The notes: generated by a model not told the origin, from the sequence alone. Shown: positions 40,788-49,548, counted from the first letter of the stretch. The stretch: 64,000 nt of DNA from Echinicola salinicaeni (GCF_014280965.1 NZ_JACODZ010000003.1:310001-374000); one strand, 5' to 3'. Numbers and translations are program-made.

Positions 40788-41178
40788 ATGGGTCCTCTTC
40801 AGGGATTTTTAATAAACCTGTCTTCCGCCAGGTAGATCTGTGGAATCTCCCGATAAATCTGGACAGGCTGTGAGAAACAAGTTTACTGGTGTAATAATGG
40901 ATAATCATATTAATAAAATACGGAATTTAACTTAATATCAATTGATTGGTAGTTAGTTTAAATATTTGATCAAATAATCGGTCGTTTTTTTCATTAAAGT
41001 CCATTCTCTTTGAGGGAGCATTTCAATCTAGTGCAGACAAGGATGTCTACTATTGGAATACATTGTTGGGAGTAAATGCTATAAATTAATTCCTCAAATT
41101 TTAGTGGATATGTAACACATAGGGGCTGACCTGCGTCTAGGAAGTAAGTTTTTTGTAAAATCATATATTGTTTAAAAG
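40788..41178. other. Spacer with interspersed repeat copy
   Basis: This 391-base gap between divergent genes holds a repeat copy at 40817-40908 and a 12-base palindrome ATTTGATCAAAT (40964-40975). No small gene is supported. Promoters for the AKR and the OMP gene must lie here but could not be fixed. Confidence 0.5.
40817..40908 (+). repeat. Interspersed repeat, copy 1 (one end only)
   Basis: The stretch GTAGATCTGTGGAATCTCCC through AAGTTTACTGGTGTAATAAT and GGATAATCAT matches the reverse complement of 49549-49625 almost base for base over about 75 bases. The opposite inverted end seen in the 49549-49719 copy was not found here. Confidence 0.75.
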
Positions 41179-41931
41179 ATGAAAAAATTACTACTCACTT
41201 TTATGCTGGTTTGCCTTTTTGCTTTTGATATGTTGGCTCAGGCTCCCCAATGGACCTTTTCCACCGGATTTTCTCCAATCTCCCGATCTTGGAAGAATAG
41301 GGTCATGGAAAATCCTTACCATAACACCAATTGGGAATGGATGAACCGGGGTGGGATCATGGTGAATGACCGTGTGGCTGTAGGCATTATGGGGATGATT
41401 CGATCCCAAGATGTACAGGAAATGGCCACTTACCATTATGATTATGGAGCAACAGCGGACTATAAATTTGAAACAGATAATTTACTATGGGGCACAGGGC
41501 CATTTATTAGCAAGTTCTTTCGATTAGGAGAAAGAATTGAACTACAGACTACTGTTTTTGGACTTTTTGAACAGGGAAAAGGGGATTTTACTACTGATTA
41601 TGTAAGGTTGGTTTGCCCAAGCTGTAATGAAAGTGGTATTGAAAATATGGTTACTCCACAGTATGGAGAAATAGAGCGTTTGGAATACAGGGAAAGGAAC
41701 CTATACGCTGGCTTGGAACTTGGCTTGAATTATTTTTTAGTGGAGCGTGTAGCTGTTCAGGGAAATCTAACCCTTTTACAATATGAAAATTACGATAATA
41801 AAATCGTAGGAGGGAAGAATAGCGTAGGACCTATTCCGGTGGAGAGAAATGTAGAGCAATCTGGTAGCGATTTTATTTTCTTTACCGACAGGCCTGTATT
41901 CCATTTAGGCTTTATGCTGCTGTTGAATTAA
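41179..41931 (+). CDS. Predicted outer-membrane beta-barrel protein
   Basis: The 250-residue protein has a signal peptide (LLLTFMLVCLFAFDMLAQA) and then alternating polar/aromatic strands such as WTFSTGFSPISRSW, VAVGIMGMIRS, LYAGLELGLNYFLVERVAVQGNLTLLQYE, ending VFHLGFMLLLN, typical of small outer-membrane barrels of the Bacteroidota. A CPSC pair occurs near residue 153. I do not recognise a named family and infer no substrate. It is a single gene with no obvious partner. Confidence 0.7.
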   Translation: MKKLLLTFMLVCLFAFDMLAQAPQWTFSTGFSPISRSWKNRVMENPYHNTNWEWMNRGGIMVNDRVAVGIMGMIRSQDVQEMATYHYDYGATADYKFETDNLLWGTGPFISKFFRLGERIELQTTVFGLFEQGKGDFTTDYVRLVCPSCNESGIENMVTPQYGEIERLEYRERNLYAGLELGLNYFLVERVAVQGNLTLLQYENYDNKIVGGKNSVGPIPVERNVEQSGSDFIFFTDRPVFHLGFMLLLN

Positions 41932-42135
41932 CAGTAGTGTTTCATAACCAGGTTTTTATCTGGTAGAAATATCTAAGATCAGAACCAACTGCCAAAGTCA
42001 TACAGGTAAAATGAGCTAAAATTGCTAAATTAATTGTAGAAGGAAATCCTAAAGCAAAACGCTAGTAAAATACTATTTTAGCGGTGAGCTAATTGGAGGA
42101 ATCACTACCTTGATTTTTGCAAAGCCCTTTAGCTT

Positions 42136-43431
42136 ATGGAAGAAATATTTATGATCGATAATGAAAGTTTTCAGCTTACGCAGTTAGACTTTTTTATTAG
42201 GCTTTTGGTGGCTACGGGTATTGGATTGTTGATAGGCTTGGAGCGGGAACATGCTTCTACCCCCATAAAAGATGAGGTTTTTGCTGGAGTACGGACCTTT
42301 GTATTTGTGGTTCAGTTTGGCTTTCTTACTGCATTTCTAAGTTTCTTTTTTTCCAGTTGGTTGATTGTAGCGGGCTTGATTTCGGTGATGGTTTTTGGGG
42401 TGCTTTCGTATTGGGTGAAATTACGTGGTGGAGATATAGGTGGCACCACTACTTTTGCCATGTTGATGGCCTTTTCATTGGGTGCGCTAACATTTTTGGG
42501 ATTTGTTGAGGCCAGTCTTGCGGTTACGGTTATCGCATTATTGATTTTGTCCCTAAAGGGGCCATTACACAGTTTTGTCAGACAGATCACCCAGAATGAA
42601 TTATTTGCTCTGGTGAAGTTTGTAGTGATATCTTTACTGGTTTTACCCTTTTTGCCCAATCAGACCATGGGACCTTATGATGTCTTTAATCCCCGGGAAT
42701 TGGGCTGGATCATCATCCTTACATCCGGGATAGGTTTTGTGGGCTATATGCTGATGAAATTTATGGGGAACAAGAGGGGGATTTTATTAACTGGGATTTT
42801 CGGAGGGTTGGTCTCAAGCACGGTAGTTGCCTGGGTATTTGCTGAGAAGAGCAAAGAAGTAGCCGGGCTGTCGAAGAACTGCGCCGTGGCGATTCTTGCA
42901 GCATCCACCATTATGGTCATACGGGTTTTTGTATGGGTGATTATCTTTAATCAAGCGATTCTTGGGAAGTTGATTTTGCCTTTGTCTTTGGTGTTTTTTG
43001 TTGGCTTTGGACTTGCTTATTATTTTTTTAAGCAACCTTCATCTAGGTCACAGGTAAAAACTGATCTGCCATTGGGAGAACCATTGAATCTCAAGAAAGC
43101 CTTCTTTTTTGGGCTGCTTTATACGGGCATTTTATTTCTTGTAAGTTATGCCAACAGTAAATTGGGGACCAGAGGTATCTATGTGTCCAGTGCCATTGCC
43201 GCCTTAACAGATATTGATGCCATTACTATCTCAGTGTCAAAGTTGGCAGGTGATTCTTTTCCTGTTCTTACCGCCCAAAATGTTATTTTGTTGGCTACCC
43301 TTTGCAATACGGTGGTCAAAGTAGGAATTTCCCTAAGTGTAGGGAGTAAGGATTTAAGAAAGTATATACTTTGGGGCTTTGGATCGATATTCTTAGCTGG
43401 TCTTGTAGGGTTTTTAATCATTAATGCTTAG
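42136..43431 (+). CDS. MgtC/SapB and DUF4010 inner-membrane protein
   Basis: The 431-residue protein (a start at 42151 is possible) has about 11-12 hydrophobic segments. The N-terminal third is an MgtC/SapB-type domain with the hallmark RLLVATGIGLLIGLEREH and a following GVRTFVFV. The C-terminal two thirds match DUF4010 (GNKRGILLTGIFGGLVSSTVVAWVFAEKSKE, AIAALTDIDAITISVSKLA). Fusions of these two domains are common in bacteria; MgtC-like proteins are linked to magnesium or envelope homeostasis, but the biochemical activity of this architecture is not settled. No relation to the polysaccharide genes is apparent. Confidence 0.9.
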   Translation: MEEIFMIDNESFQLTQLDFFIRLLVATGIGLLIGLEREHASTPIKDEVFAGVRTFVFVVQFGFLTAFLSFFFSSWLIVAGLISVMVFGVLSYWVKLRGGDIGGTTTFAMLMAFSLGALTFLGFVEASLAVTVIALLILSLKGPLHSFVRQITQNELFALVKFVVISLLVLPFLPNQTMGPYDVFNPRELGWIIILTSGIGFVGYMLMKFMGNKRGILLTGIFGGLVSSTVVAWVFAEKSKEVAGLSKNCAVAILAASTIMVIRVFVWVIIFNQAILGKLILPLSLVFFVGFGLAYYFFKQPSSRSQVKTDLPLGEPLNLKKAFFFGLLYTGILFLVSYANSKLGTRGIYVSSAIAALTDIDAITISVSKLAGDSFPVLTAQNVILLATLCNTVVKVGISLSVGSKDLRKYILWGFGSIFLAGLVGFLIINA

Positions 43432-43497
43432 GGCCTCTTGGGCCAAAATCAGCCCCATTACATAATGGTTAGGTTTTTTGCCAAAGGATAGAATCCA

Positions 43498-43971
43498 TTA
43501 GGGCCAGATATCGAGTAGGCGCCTTACAAGTACGATTTGGCCAATATGGTAGGCATTGTGATCTGCCACTAAAAGAAGCTCGCGCAAATAGGTTTGGCCT
43601 GTGCCATGTGGGATATGGTCCGTTAGGTCCAGTTTGGGATTAAGCGCTAATTGTATCAATTTTTCTCTATCTGAGCGGTATTGGTGGATACTTTTCTCCC
43701 ATGATTCAGAAGATGCTGGAGCTGCGGAAGATGGCCAGTAATCTTTAGGCCAAGCCAGTTCCTTATAGTCGGGATTAATGCAAAAATCAAGGATATCATG
43801 TTGGGCAATTCTCAAGTGTTCTAAGATTTGCCAAAGGGAGTGGGGATGGCCGGGAGGAAGCACTCCTCGGGATGTTTCAGGAATATATTGAATAGCCGTA
43901 TCAAAGTTTATATGGGCATCTTCCCATTGAAGTAAAGCGGTAAGGTGCTTTCGAAGCTTATCATTGGTCAT
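43498..43971 (-). CDS. DinB-like four-helix metal-binding protein
   Basis: Taking the ATG at 43971 (the frame is open to 44010) gives 157 residues. The protein fits the DinB/YfiT superfamily: a four-helix bundle with putative metal ligands His 52 (LWQILEHLRIAQHDI), His 138 and His 142 (ADHNAYHIGQI). Family members bind a divalent metal and some act as thiol transferases or are damage-inducible, but most are uncharacterised. Convergent with the MgtC-type gene. Confidence 0.85.
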   Translation of the reverse strand: MTNDKLRKHLTALLQWEDAHINFDTAIQYIPETSRGVLPPGHPHSLWQILEHLRIAQHDILDFCINPDYKELAWPKDYWPSSAAPASSESWEKSIHQYRSDREKLIQLALNPKLDLTDHIPHGTGQTYLRELLLVADHNAYHIGQIVLVRRLLDIWP

Positions 43972-44132
43972 GATCTTAGGGGTTATCTTAGAGCGATGGT
44001 ATAGTTGCAATTACGGCTGTTATCTGACAAATCCAAGGGAGCTAGGTGAATTTCAATTCAATGATATTGAAATTTTATGACGATTTTCGTATTACTTCTT
44101 ATTGATTCCTATATTGATCAAAAAAATTGTTA

Positions 44133-44909
44133 ATGTATAATTTGCTTTCTAGGAGGGATTTTGTCAAATCAGCTGCCACCATAGCGGGGATGGGAGCTAT
44201 TCCGGTTCTAGCTGAGGAACCTTTAAATAAAGTCCAACAACTAATTGAAGATAAAGGAATGAGAGTTTTGTTTCAAGGAGATAGCATTACCGATGGGAAC
44301 AGGGGACGTAATATGGACCTTAACCATATTATGGGGCATGGCTATGCTTTTTCAATTGCCAGCCGTATAGGGGCTGATTTTCCAGAAAAGAACTGGGAGT
44401 TTTTTAACCGGGGGATTTCAGGAAATACGGTTACTGATTTGCAGGGACGTTGGTCCAAGGATGCTTTGGATTTGAAACCTGATCTATTGAGTGTCTTGGT
44501 GGGGATCAATGATGCTGGACAGCATGTGAGGAATCCTGAAAAAGGCCCCCAGTTTGAAGTTTTTGAAACTGCTTACCGTGATATATTGACACAAAGTAGG
44601 ATACAAAATCCAGATTTGATCATAGTCATGGGCTTGCCTTTTGTGTATCCTATTGGCAGCCGTATTCCGGTTTATGATGCCTATGAAAAGGATGTGCTGA
44701 GGAGAAAGGAAATAGTCCAAAAATTGGCGCAGGAATTTGATGCCTTATTGGTCGATTATTCTTCTGCATTCGATAAGGCTTTTGAGAAAGCTCCCCCGGA
44801 GTATTGGATATGGGATGGAGTGCACCCTACTGTGGCAGGCCATGAGGTCATGACCAAGGCTTGGCTAGCAACCGTCGCTGAAAAGTTTCCTTTTTTGGAG
44901 GTGTATTGA
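44133..44909 (+). CDS. Tat-exported SGNH/GDSL hydrolase
   Basis: I use the ATG at 44133; the frame also has a TTG at 44127. The 258-residue protein begins with a twin-arginine signal, SRRDFVKSAATIAGMGA, which predicts folded export through Tat. The SGNH fold follows: GDSITDG with catalytic Ser 51, NRGISGNTV, VLVGINDAG and the final DGVHPTVAGH carrying the Asp/His pair. Such enzymes are carbohydrate or acyl esterases. Being near pectin genes, it could deacetylate pectin or another acylated glycan (inference). It is monocistronic. Confidence 0.88.
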   Translation: MYNLLSRRDFVKSAATIAGMGAIPVLAEEPLNKVQQLIEDKGMRVLFQGDSITDGNRGRNMDLNHIMGHGYAFSIASRIGADFPEKNWEFFNRGISGNTVTDLQGRWSKDALDLKPDLLSVLVGINDAGQHVRNPEKGPQFEVFETAYRDILTQSRIQNPDLIIVMGLPFVYPIGSRIPVYDAYEKDVLRRKEIVQKLAQEFDALLVDYSSAFDKAFEKAPPEYWIWDGVHPTVAGHEVMTKAWLATVAEKFPFLEVY

Positions 44910-44984
44910 TATGATAATCAGTTAAGTGGTTTTGTTTATGAGTTGAAGGAAGAATTTCTTAATCTTTTATAGTTAAAATAATAG

Positions 44985-45214
44985 AACCATGAAGAACATG
45001 AAGGTCTCTTTTCTCCAGTAAACATCTCCATCCCTTAATGTCCCTTCATGTCTTCATGGTTTAAAAAACTAAAAACCATGAAGACATGAAGGTGTGAAGA
45101 CCATGAAGCTTTCTTCTCCTCCAAAATCGACTCCATCCCTTAATGAACCTTAACTCCTTAATGGTTAAAATAGTAAAACCATGAAGACATGAAGGAATTA
45201 AGGAAGTTAAGTAC
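44985..45214. repeat. CATGAAG interspersed repeat, copy cluster 2, with long hairpin
   Basis: CCTTCATGTCTTCATGGTTT (45043-45062) is the exact reverse complement of AAACCATGAAGACATGAAGG (45073-45092), a 20-base stem with a 10-base loop. The unit ACCATGAAGACATGAAGG recurs at about 45178, and 45101-45177 aligns with 34234-34310. It is an intergenic palindromic repeat family. Confidence 0.8.
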
Positions 45215-45247
45215 AAAATACAATCAAACCTTTATTGATCAAGGAAA

Positions 45248-45277
45248 CAAAAAAAGCCAGAGGCGAAACCCCTGGCC
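45248..45277 (-). terminator. Rho-independent terminator of the CE12 gene
   Basis: On the minus strand GGCCAGGGG and CCTCTGGC pair around TTTCG (one mismatch or wobble), followed by a run of seven T residues. It lies 24 bases after the CE12 stop. Confidence 0.85.
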
Positions 45278-45300
45278 TTTCAAACCTAATTAAACCCAAC

Positions 45301-46809
45301 TTATTTTATATAATCCTTCAATTCACATTCTTCTAAGCCTTTAATGCCTTTGATGACGGCTTTGGCATTGTATTCTGCTCCTTTCAAGATGGTATGTGTA
45401 TGATCAGAATCATTAAAGAAATGTTCCCTTACATATTTCTCGCCTAGGTCATCATATCCATCGGCGATGATTTTATTTAAATCGATAAAATAGGCTTCCC
45501 GGGCTGATGCAGCTTGCTTGGCCCATAGTCCATAGCTATTATCGGCGCGGTTTATCTTTCCCTCTTTCCAGCTGTTTCTTGGTATCTGCGAACATACAAT
45601 AGGTATAGCTCCTGCAGCTTTGGTTTCCGTAATGATCTTTTTAAGGTATTGCCCATAGGAAAATACGGTTTCATACTGTTTGGTAATCGGATTGTAAATT
45701 TCCTCAGCTTCGGTTCCTGCGCTTCTGATGGTCCCCCTGGCTCGGTGGCTGTCATCTAATGGGCTGCTGTCATTATGGCCAAACTGCATGATGACATAAT
45801 CCCCAGGTTCAAGTTTTTCATGTACTTTTTTCCAAAGACCATAGGTTTGGAAAGTCCGGCTACTGGTGCCTCCTAGCGCATGGTTTTGGACTTTAATTTG
45901 GTCCTGGTCAAAGTATTTTGCCATATAGTCTCCCCAACCCCAAAGGCCTCCGGCACCATCGCCCTGGCCATTTTTGACCGTGCTGTCCCCAATTAGGAAA
46001 AGGGTTGGTTTATCTTTTTTAAGGTAGGATTTTAGGTTGCAATCCTCCAATTCTTTCACACCCTGTACCACTGACCAAGCATTGATCCTTGCCCCAGCCT
46101 CATTGGTATGGGTATGGTCTCTCTCAAAAAGGGCCTTGACCACCTCAGGTCCCCATTGGTCATATTGATCAGCTACCATATTATTGAGATCCACAAAGTA
46201 GGCCCCTGTTTTTCGTGCAACCTCTTTTGCCCATTTACCATAGCTCTGGTTGGCCCTTTCCACTTCTCCATCATGGAATTTGTTTCTAGGGATCATGGAG
46301 CAAATAATAGGGGTTGCACCTTTTTCTTTGGCTTCAGTCACGAATTTTTTCAGGTACCATCCATAAGTATGAACGGTTTCGGGACTACCATCTGGCCAAG
46401 TAAGCTCTACGGTCTCATCATCAGTACCCCGCAATACTCCACGATAGCCTGCACGTGTGGTGTCCGGTCTGCTGCCCTCATTATGGCCAAATTGCATCAT
46501 GACAAAGTCACCTGGCTTCAGTTCATCAAGAACCCTTTGCCAACGGCCCTCCTTTACAAAAGTACGGGTACTCCTTCCGGCCATGGCTTGGTTGCTGACC
46601 TCAAGTTTGGTGCTGTCAAAAAAATCATCGATAAAGGTTCCCCAGCCCCATTGTCCTGGGCCACCATCTCCACGGCTGTTGCGCACAGTACTGTCCCCAA
46701 TGATATATAGGGTTGATTTTTCTTCCTTTGAAACAAAGGCCGTAAGGGGCAATAATACAAAGAGGGAAAAGAAAATAAATAGGCTGTATTTTGTATTTTT
46801 CAGCGTCAT
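45301..46809 (-). CDS. Tandem-domain rhamnogalacturonan acetylesterase (CE12-like)
   Basis: The 502-residue protein has a signal peptide (FIFFSLFVLLPLTAFVS) and two complete SGNH domains. Domain 1 (about 33-258): GDSTV with Ser 40, GRSTRT, QFGHNEGS and DHTH (Asp 231, His 234). Domain 2 (about 267-495): GDSTV with Ser 276, GGTSSRT, QFGHNDSS and DHTH (Asp 469, His 472). The motifs match rhamnogalacturonan acetylesterases, which remove acetyl groups from galacturonate in rhamnogalacturonan I. Both triads look intact, so both halves may be active. It is divergent from the GH105 gene at 47017, and both start regions carry ACAGYAC-like motifs. Confidence 0.93.
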   Translation of the reverse strand: MTLKNTKYSLFIFFSLFVLLPLTAFVSKEEKSTLYIIGDSTVRNSRGDGGPGQWGWGTFIDDFFDSTKLEVSNQAMAGRSTRTFVKEGRWQRVLDELKPGDFVMMQFGHNEGSRPDTTRAGYRGVLRGTDDETVELTWPDGSPETVHTYGWYLKKFVTEAKEKGATPIICSMIPRNKFHDGEVERANQSYGKWAKEVARKTGAYFVDLNNMVADQYDQWGPEVVKALFERDHTHTNEAGARINAWSVVQGVKELEDCNLKSYLKKDKPTLFLIGDSTVKNGQGDGAGGLWGWGDYMAKYFDQDQIKVQNHALGGTSSRTFQTYGLWKKVHEKLEPGDYVIMQFGHNDSSPLDDSHRARGTIRSAGTEAEEIYNPITKQYETVFSYGQYLKKIITETKAAGAIPIVCSQIPRNSWKEGKINRADNSYGLWAKQAASAREAYFIDLNKIIADGYDDLGEKYVREHFFNDSDHTHTILKGAEYNAKAVIKGIKGLEECELKDYIK

Positions 46810-47016
46810 AATCGGGGTGTTTTGGAAATTCTCTATTTCTCAGAAATACAATAAATAATGGACCTATAAAACTAAGCATCTCATTCAGAATAGCTGTACT
46901 GCTGTATATGGCTTTTGGTCTGGGGCCCTACACTACAGCACAGTAAATTCTTTCGAAAAGCTAATTTTATGTTTTAATTCAATAATTTAAAGGAAGAAAA
47001 ATTTATTGCTGACTAT
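46810..47016. promoter_or_regulatory. Divergent promoter region of CE12 and GH105 genes
   Basis: Within 207 bases, CTGTACTGCTGTA (46894-46906) and TACAGCACAGTAA (46934-46946) occur in inverted orientation, each resembling the ACAGTAC sites before susC 1 and the FAS1 operon. A shared regulator for both genes is plausible. Confidence 0.5.
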
Positions 47017-48399
47017 ATGAAAATCCAAAATACCTTTTTGAAATCTGGGTTATTGGGAATGATGAGCTTGGTATTGGCCTGCTCTCCCCAAGGTCCCAAA
47101 GAAGTAACACCAACTGAAGAAAAAATCACAGACACCAATACCCCTTTGCACTTATTGCAACCGGACTATCCAGTACCCTATGGTTTTCCTGAGGAAGCAG
47201 AGGTGAAGACGGTCATTGATAGGGTGCGGGATTATCTCGCGGGAACTACACCTGTAGAAATCTTAACCGCTGAGGATGGGCAGCCTATTACGGATTTTTC
47301 AAAAGTTGATGAAAATTCGGTTTTAAAGCAGGGCGATTTTAGGTTGTTAAGTTATGAATGGGGAGTGACCTATTCTGCCATGCTTTTGGCTGGGGAGGTT
47401 ACTGGTGATGAAGACTATACCAATTACACCAAGGAACGGGTTAAGTTTATTGCTGATCTGTACCCGCATTTCCAAGAAGTACCTGGCAAGGACCATGCTT
47501 TGCATTCCGTGCTTTATCCAGGGGCATTGGATGATGCAGGTGCGCTTTGTGCGGCCTTTATCAAAACAGATCGAAGTGGCGTAGATGCCAATGTGCGACC
47601 TGTGATTGAAAATTTCATGGATTATATCATGAATAAGCAATTCAGGCTGGAAGATGGGACCTTGGCTAGAAATCGACCATTAAAAAACACGCTATGGCTG
47701 GATGATATGTATATGAGCTTACCCGCTATTATTCAGATGGGTAAATATACGGGAGAACAAAAGTATTTTGATGAAGCCATTAGACAGGTAAAGCTTTTTT
47801 CTGAGCGGATGTTCAATGAAGAAAAAGGCCTCTATATGCATGGTTGGGTACAAGGGATGGATGTACACCCTCAGTTCCATTGGGGTAGGGCCAATGGCTG
47901 GGCTATTTTGACCAAGGTGGAAATTTTGGATGCCTTACCAGAAGATCATCCGGGTAGGCCTATGGTCATGGAGTTATTGAAAAAGCATATCCGTGGATTG
48001 GCCAGATTACAGTCTGGTTCAGGATTTTGGCATCAGCTTTTGGATCAAAATGATTCTTATTTAGAAACTTCTGCAACCGCCATTTATACCTATTGTATTG
48101 CCAAAGCAATCAATGAGGGATGGATTGATGATCAAGCCCATGCGCCAATGACCTTACTAGCTTGGAATGCAGTCAGTACTAAAGTCAATGATCAAGGGCA
48201 AGTGGAGGGAACTTGTGTCGGCACTGGAATGGGATTCGATCCTGCTTTCTATTATCACCGTCCGATCAATCCTTATGCAGCCCATGGTTACGGGCCAGTT
48301 ATCGCTGCAGGTGCAGAGGTGATCAGAATGCTTCAAATGCATGATTTTGAAATCAATGATAGTTCGGTACAACTATTGGATTCATCTTCAAAAGACTAA
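47017..48399 (+). CDS. GH105-family lipoprotein, second unsaturated uronyl hydrolase
   Basis: The 460-residue protein has a lipoprotein signal (GMMSLVLAC, Cys 22). Its alpha6/alpha6 barrel shows LLSYEWGVTYSAML, LDDAGALCAAF (Asp 172/173), NTLWLDDMYMSLPA (catalytic-type Asp 229), LYMHGWVQGMDVHPQFHWGRANGWAI and YLETSATAIYTY. It belongs to GH105/GH88 but differs from the enzyme at 31425 in length and active-site context (WLDDMYM against WLDGAYM), implying a different unsaturated product, for example a longer or decorated rhamnogalacturonan oligomer. The lipid anchor places it at a membrane. It is divergent from the CE12 gene, and a terminator follows at 48412. Confidence 0.9.
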   Translation: MKIQNTFLKSGLLGMMSLVLACSPQGPKEVTPTEEKITDTNTPLHLLQPDYPVPYGFPEEAEVKTVIDRVRDYLAGTTPVEILTAEDGQPITDFSKVDENSVLKQGDFRLLSYEWGVTYSAMLLAGEVTGDEDYTNYTKERVKFIADLYPHFQEVPGKDHALHSVLYPGALDDAGALCAAFIKTDRSGVDANVRPVIENFMDYIMNKQFRLEDGTLARNRPLKNTLWLDDMYMSLPAIIQMGKYTGEQKYFDEAIRQVKLFSERMFNEEKGLYMHGWVQGMDVHPQFHWGRANGWAILTKVEILDALPEDHPGRPMVMELLKKHIRGLARLQSGSGFWHQLLDQNDSYLETSATAIYTYCIAKAINEGWIDDQAHAPMTLLAWNAVSTKVNDQGQVEGTCVGTGMGFDPAFYYHRPINPYAAHGYGPVIAAGAEVIRMLQMHDFEINDSSVQLLDSSSKD

Positions 48400-48880
48400 G
48401 ATTAGATTTAGAAACCGCAAAGGCTGATTCATCAATAAGCCTTGGGATCTTGGGATTTCAGGTTCTTTGAATGGCCTTTGTGGTTTTAGTTTATATTATG
48501 CTTATTTATTCAACTAAATTCAATGACTATTTTTAAACTTGAGATATTTTTTCCAATCTAAAGTTTGACTGAGGAAAAATAATGAGAATCTCATTAGCTT
48601 ATTTCTGGTGAATTTTTCGTAGCTATAGATTGAAGAGGTGTTTTTAGAGGCATAAACACAATTTCAACTAATTGATGAGTGATTTTGTTTATGCTATGGT
48701 TGTGATTTATTGTTTGGTGTTTTTTGATTTATTCATTTCTTTTTACTTATAATTTTTGTCTTTGTAAATTATTTTGTTCTTTTACTTTCCTCCATTGTTA
48801 TTTTGACTTGGCCATTGGTGACTTTAGTTTCTAAGACGAAGATTAAAAAAATGGAAAATTGATGATCACCCAAAAGACCT
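48400..48880. other. Spacer before the ECF sigma gene
   Basis: The 481-base gap starts with the terminator at 48412-48491. The remaining roughly 390 bases are very AT-rich (many TTTT and ATTT runs), as for a promoter region, with TTTTTGTCTTTGTAAATTAT near 48755 as a loose promoter-like stretch. No small gene is supported. Confidence 0.5.
48412..48491 (+). terminator. Large hairpin terminator after GH105
   Basis: AAACCGCAAAGGC (48412-48424) pairs with GCCTTTGTGGTTT (48474-48486), with one G-U. AAGGCT/AAGCCTT form an alternative inner hairpin. The tail is TTTTAGTTT. The 49-base loop is long, so function as a terminator is probable rather than certain. Confidence 0.6.
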
Positions 48881-49540
48881 ATGTTAAGTTCCCTTACCAA
48901 TAAAGAGCTTTTATACCAGATATCTGAATATGCTGACAAGCAATCTTTTGGGGAACTTTTTAAGAGGTACCATTCTAAACTGATTTCTTTTGCACTTTGC
49001 TATCTGCCTAATTTTGAGGAGGCAGAGGATGTAGTCTCAGATGTTTTTGTAAAACTTTTAAAGAAGCGTGATTCATTAAGTGATATAGAGAATTTTGAGG
49101 GATATATTTATTTTTCCGTAAAAAACCAGTGCCTAAATCAGGTCAAAAGGAACCAAAGAAAGAATCAGCTTTTTTCTATAATTGATTTTGATGATATCAA
49201 GACGGGGGAATATGTACAGCCATTGGATGAACTGTTGACCAAGGAGTTAAGAACCATCATCACAGGAATAGTGGAGAGCTTGCCCCATAAAAGAAGGTTG
49301 GTTTTTAAAATGGTCAAAGATGAGGACTTGAAAATCAGTGAAGTGGCTAAGTTATTGGATATCTCTGATAAAACGGTGAAAAAACATCTGGAATTGGCGG
49401 TGAAAGAATTGAGAAAAGGTATTGCCGGTTACCTTTCCTCGAAAGACCAGTCGACCAGAATTGTCCCTCTTCAAAGAAATGCCCAAATGATTTGGCTTGC
49501 AATTTTTATGGCTGAAGCAGGGATAGTAGATGGGATTTGA
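48881..49540 (+). CDS. ECF-type RNA polymerase sigma factor
   Basis: The 219-residue protein has sigma region 2 at about 10-85 (FGELFKRYHSKLISFALCYLPNFEEAEDVVSDVFVKLL) and region 4 at about 125-185 (VESLPHKRRLVFKMVKDEDLKISEVAKLLDISDKTVKKHLELAVKELR; given here as motif only), the arrangement of Bacteroidota FecI-like sigma factors. It should direct transcription of the downstream susCD and enzyme genes when released by the FecR protein encoded at 49782. A 171-base repeat element lies between the two genes, unusual because such pairs are normally close. Confidence 0.94.
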   Translation: MLSSLTNKELLYQISEYADKQSFGELFKRYHSKLISFALCYLPNFEEAEDVVSDVFVKLLKKRDSLSDIENFEGYIYFSVKNQCLNQVKRNQRKNQLFSIIDFDDIKTGEYVQPLDELLTKELRTIITGIVESLPHKRRLVFKMVKDEDLKISEVAKLLDISDKTVKKHLELAVKELRKGIAGYLSSKDQSTRIVPLQRNAQMIWLAIFMAEAGIVDGI

Positions 49541-49548
49541 TTTTTTTT

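Larger units (their letters stand above)
44910..45300. other. Repeat-filled spacer between convergent genes
   Basis: The 391-base gap is almost entirely the CATGAAG repeat cluster (44985-45214) plus the minus-strand terminator of the CE12 gene (45255-45277). No gene is supported. Confidence 0.6.

Noticed and set aside
40964-40975. Palindrome ATTTGATCAAAT as an operator
   Set aside because: It is AT-rich, short, has no second copy noticed near related genes, and could occur by chance.
44985-45214. CRISPR array suggested by repeated CATGAAG units
   Set aside because: Units are unequal, partly inverted and without constant-length unique spacers, and no cas genes are present.
39650-45300. Genomic island inserted into the pectin locus
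   Set aside because: No integrase, tRNA or flanking direct repeat is visible and gene style matches the surroundings, so these genes are more simply ordinary neighbours separating two polysaccharide loci.
46108-46710. 200-residue plus-strand frame within the CE12 gene
   Set aside because: Antisense to two complete SGNH domains with intact motifs.
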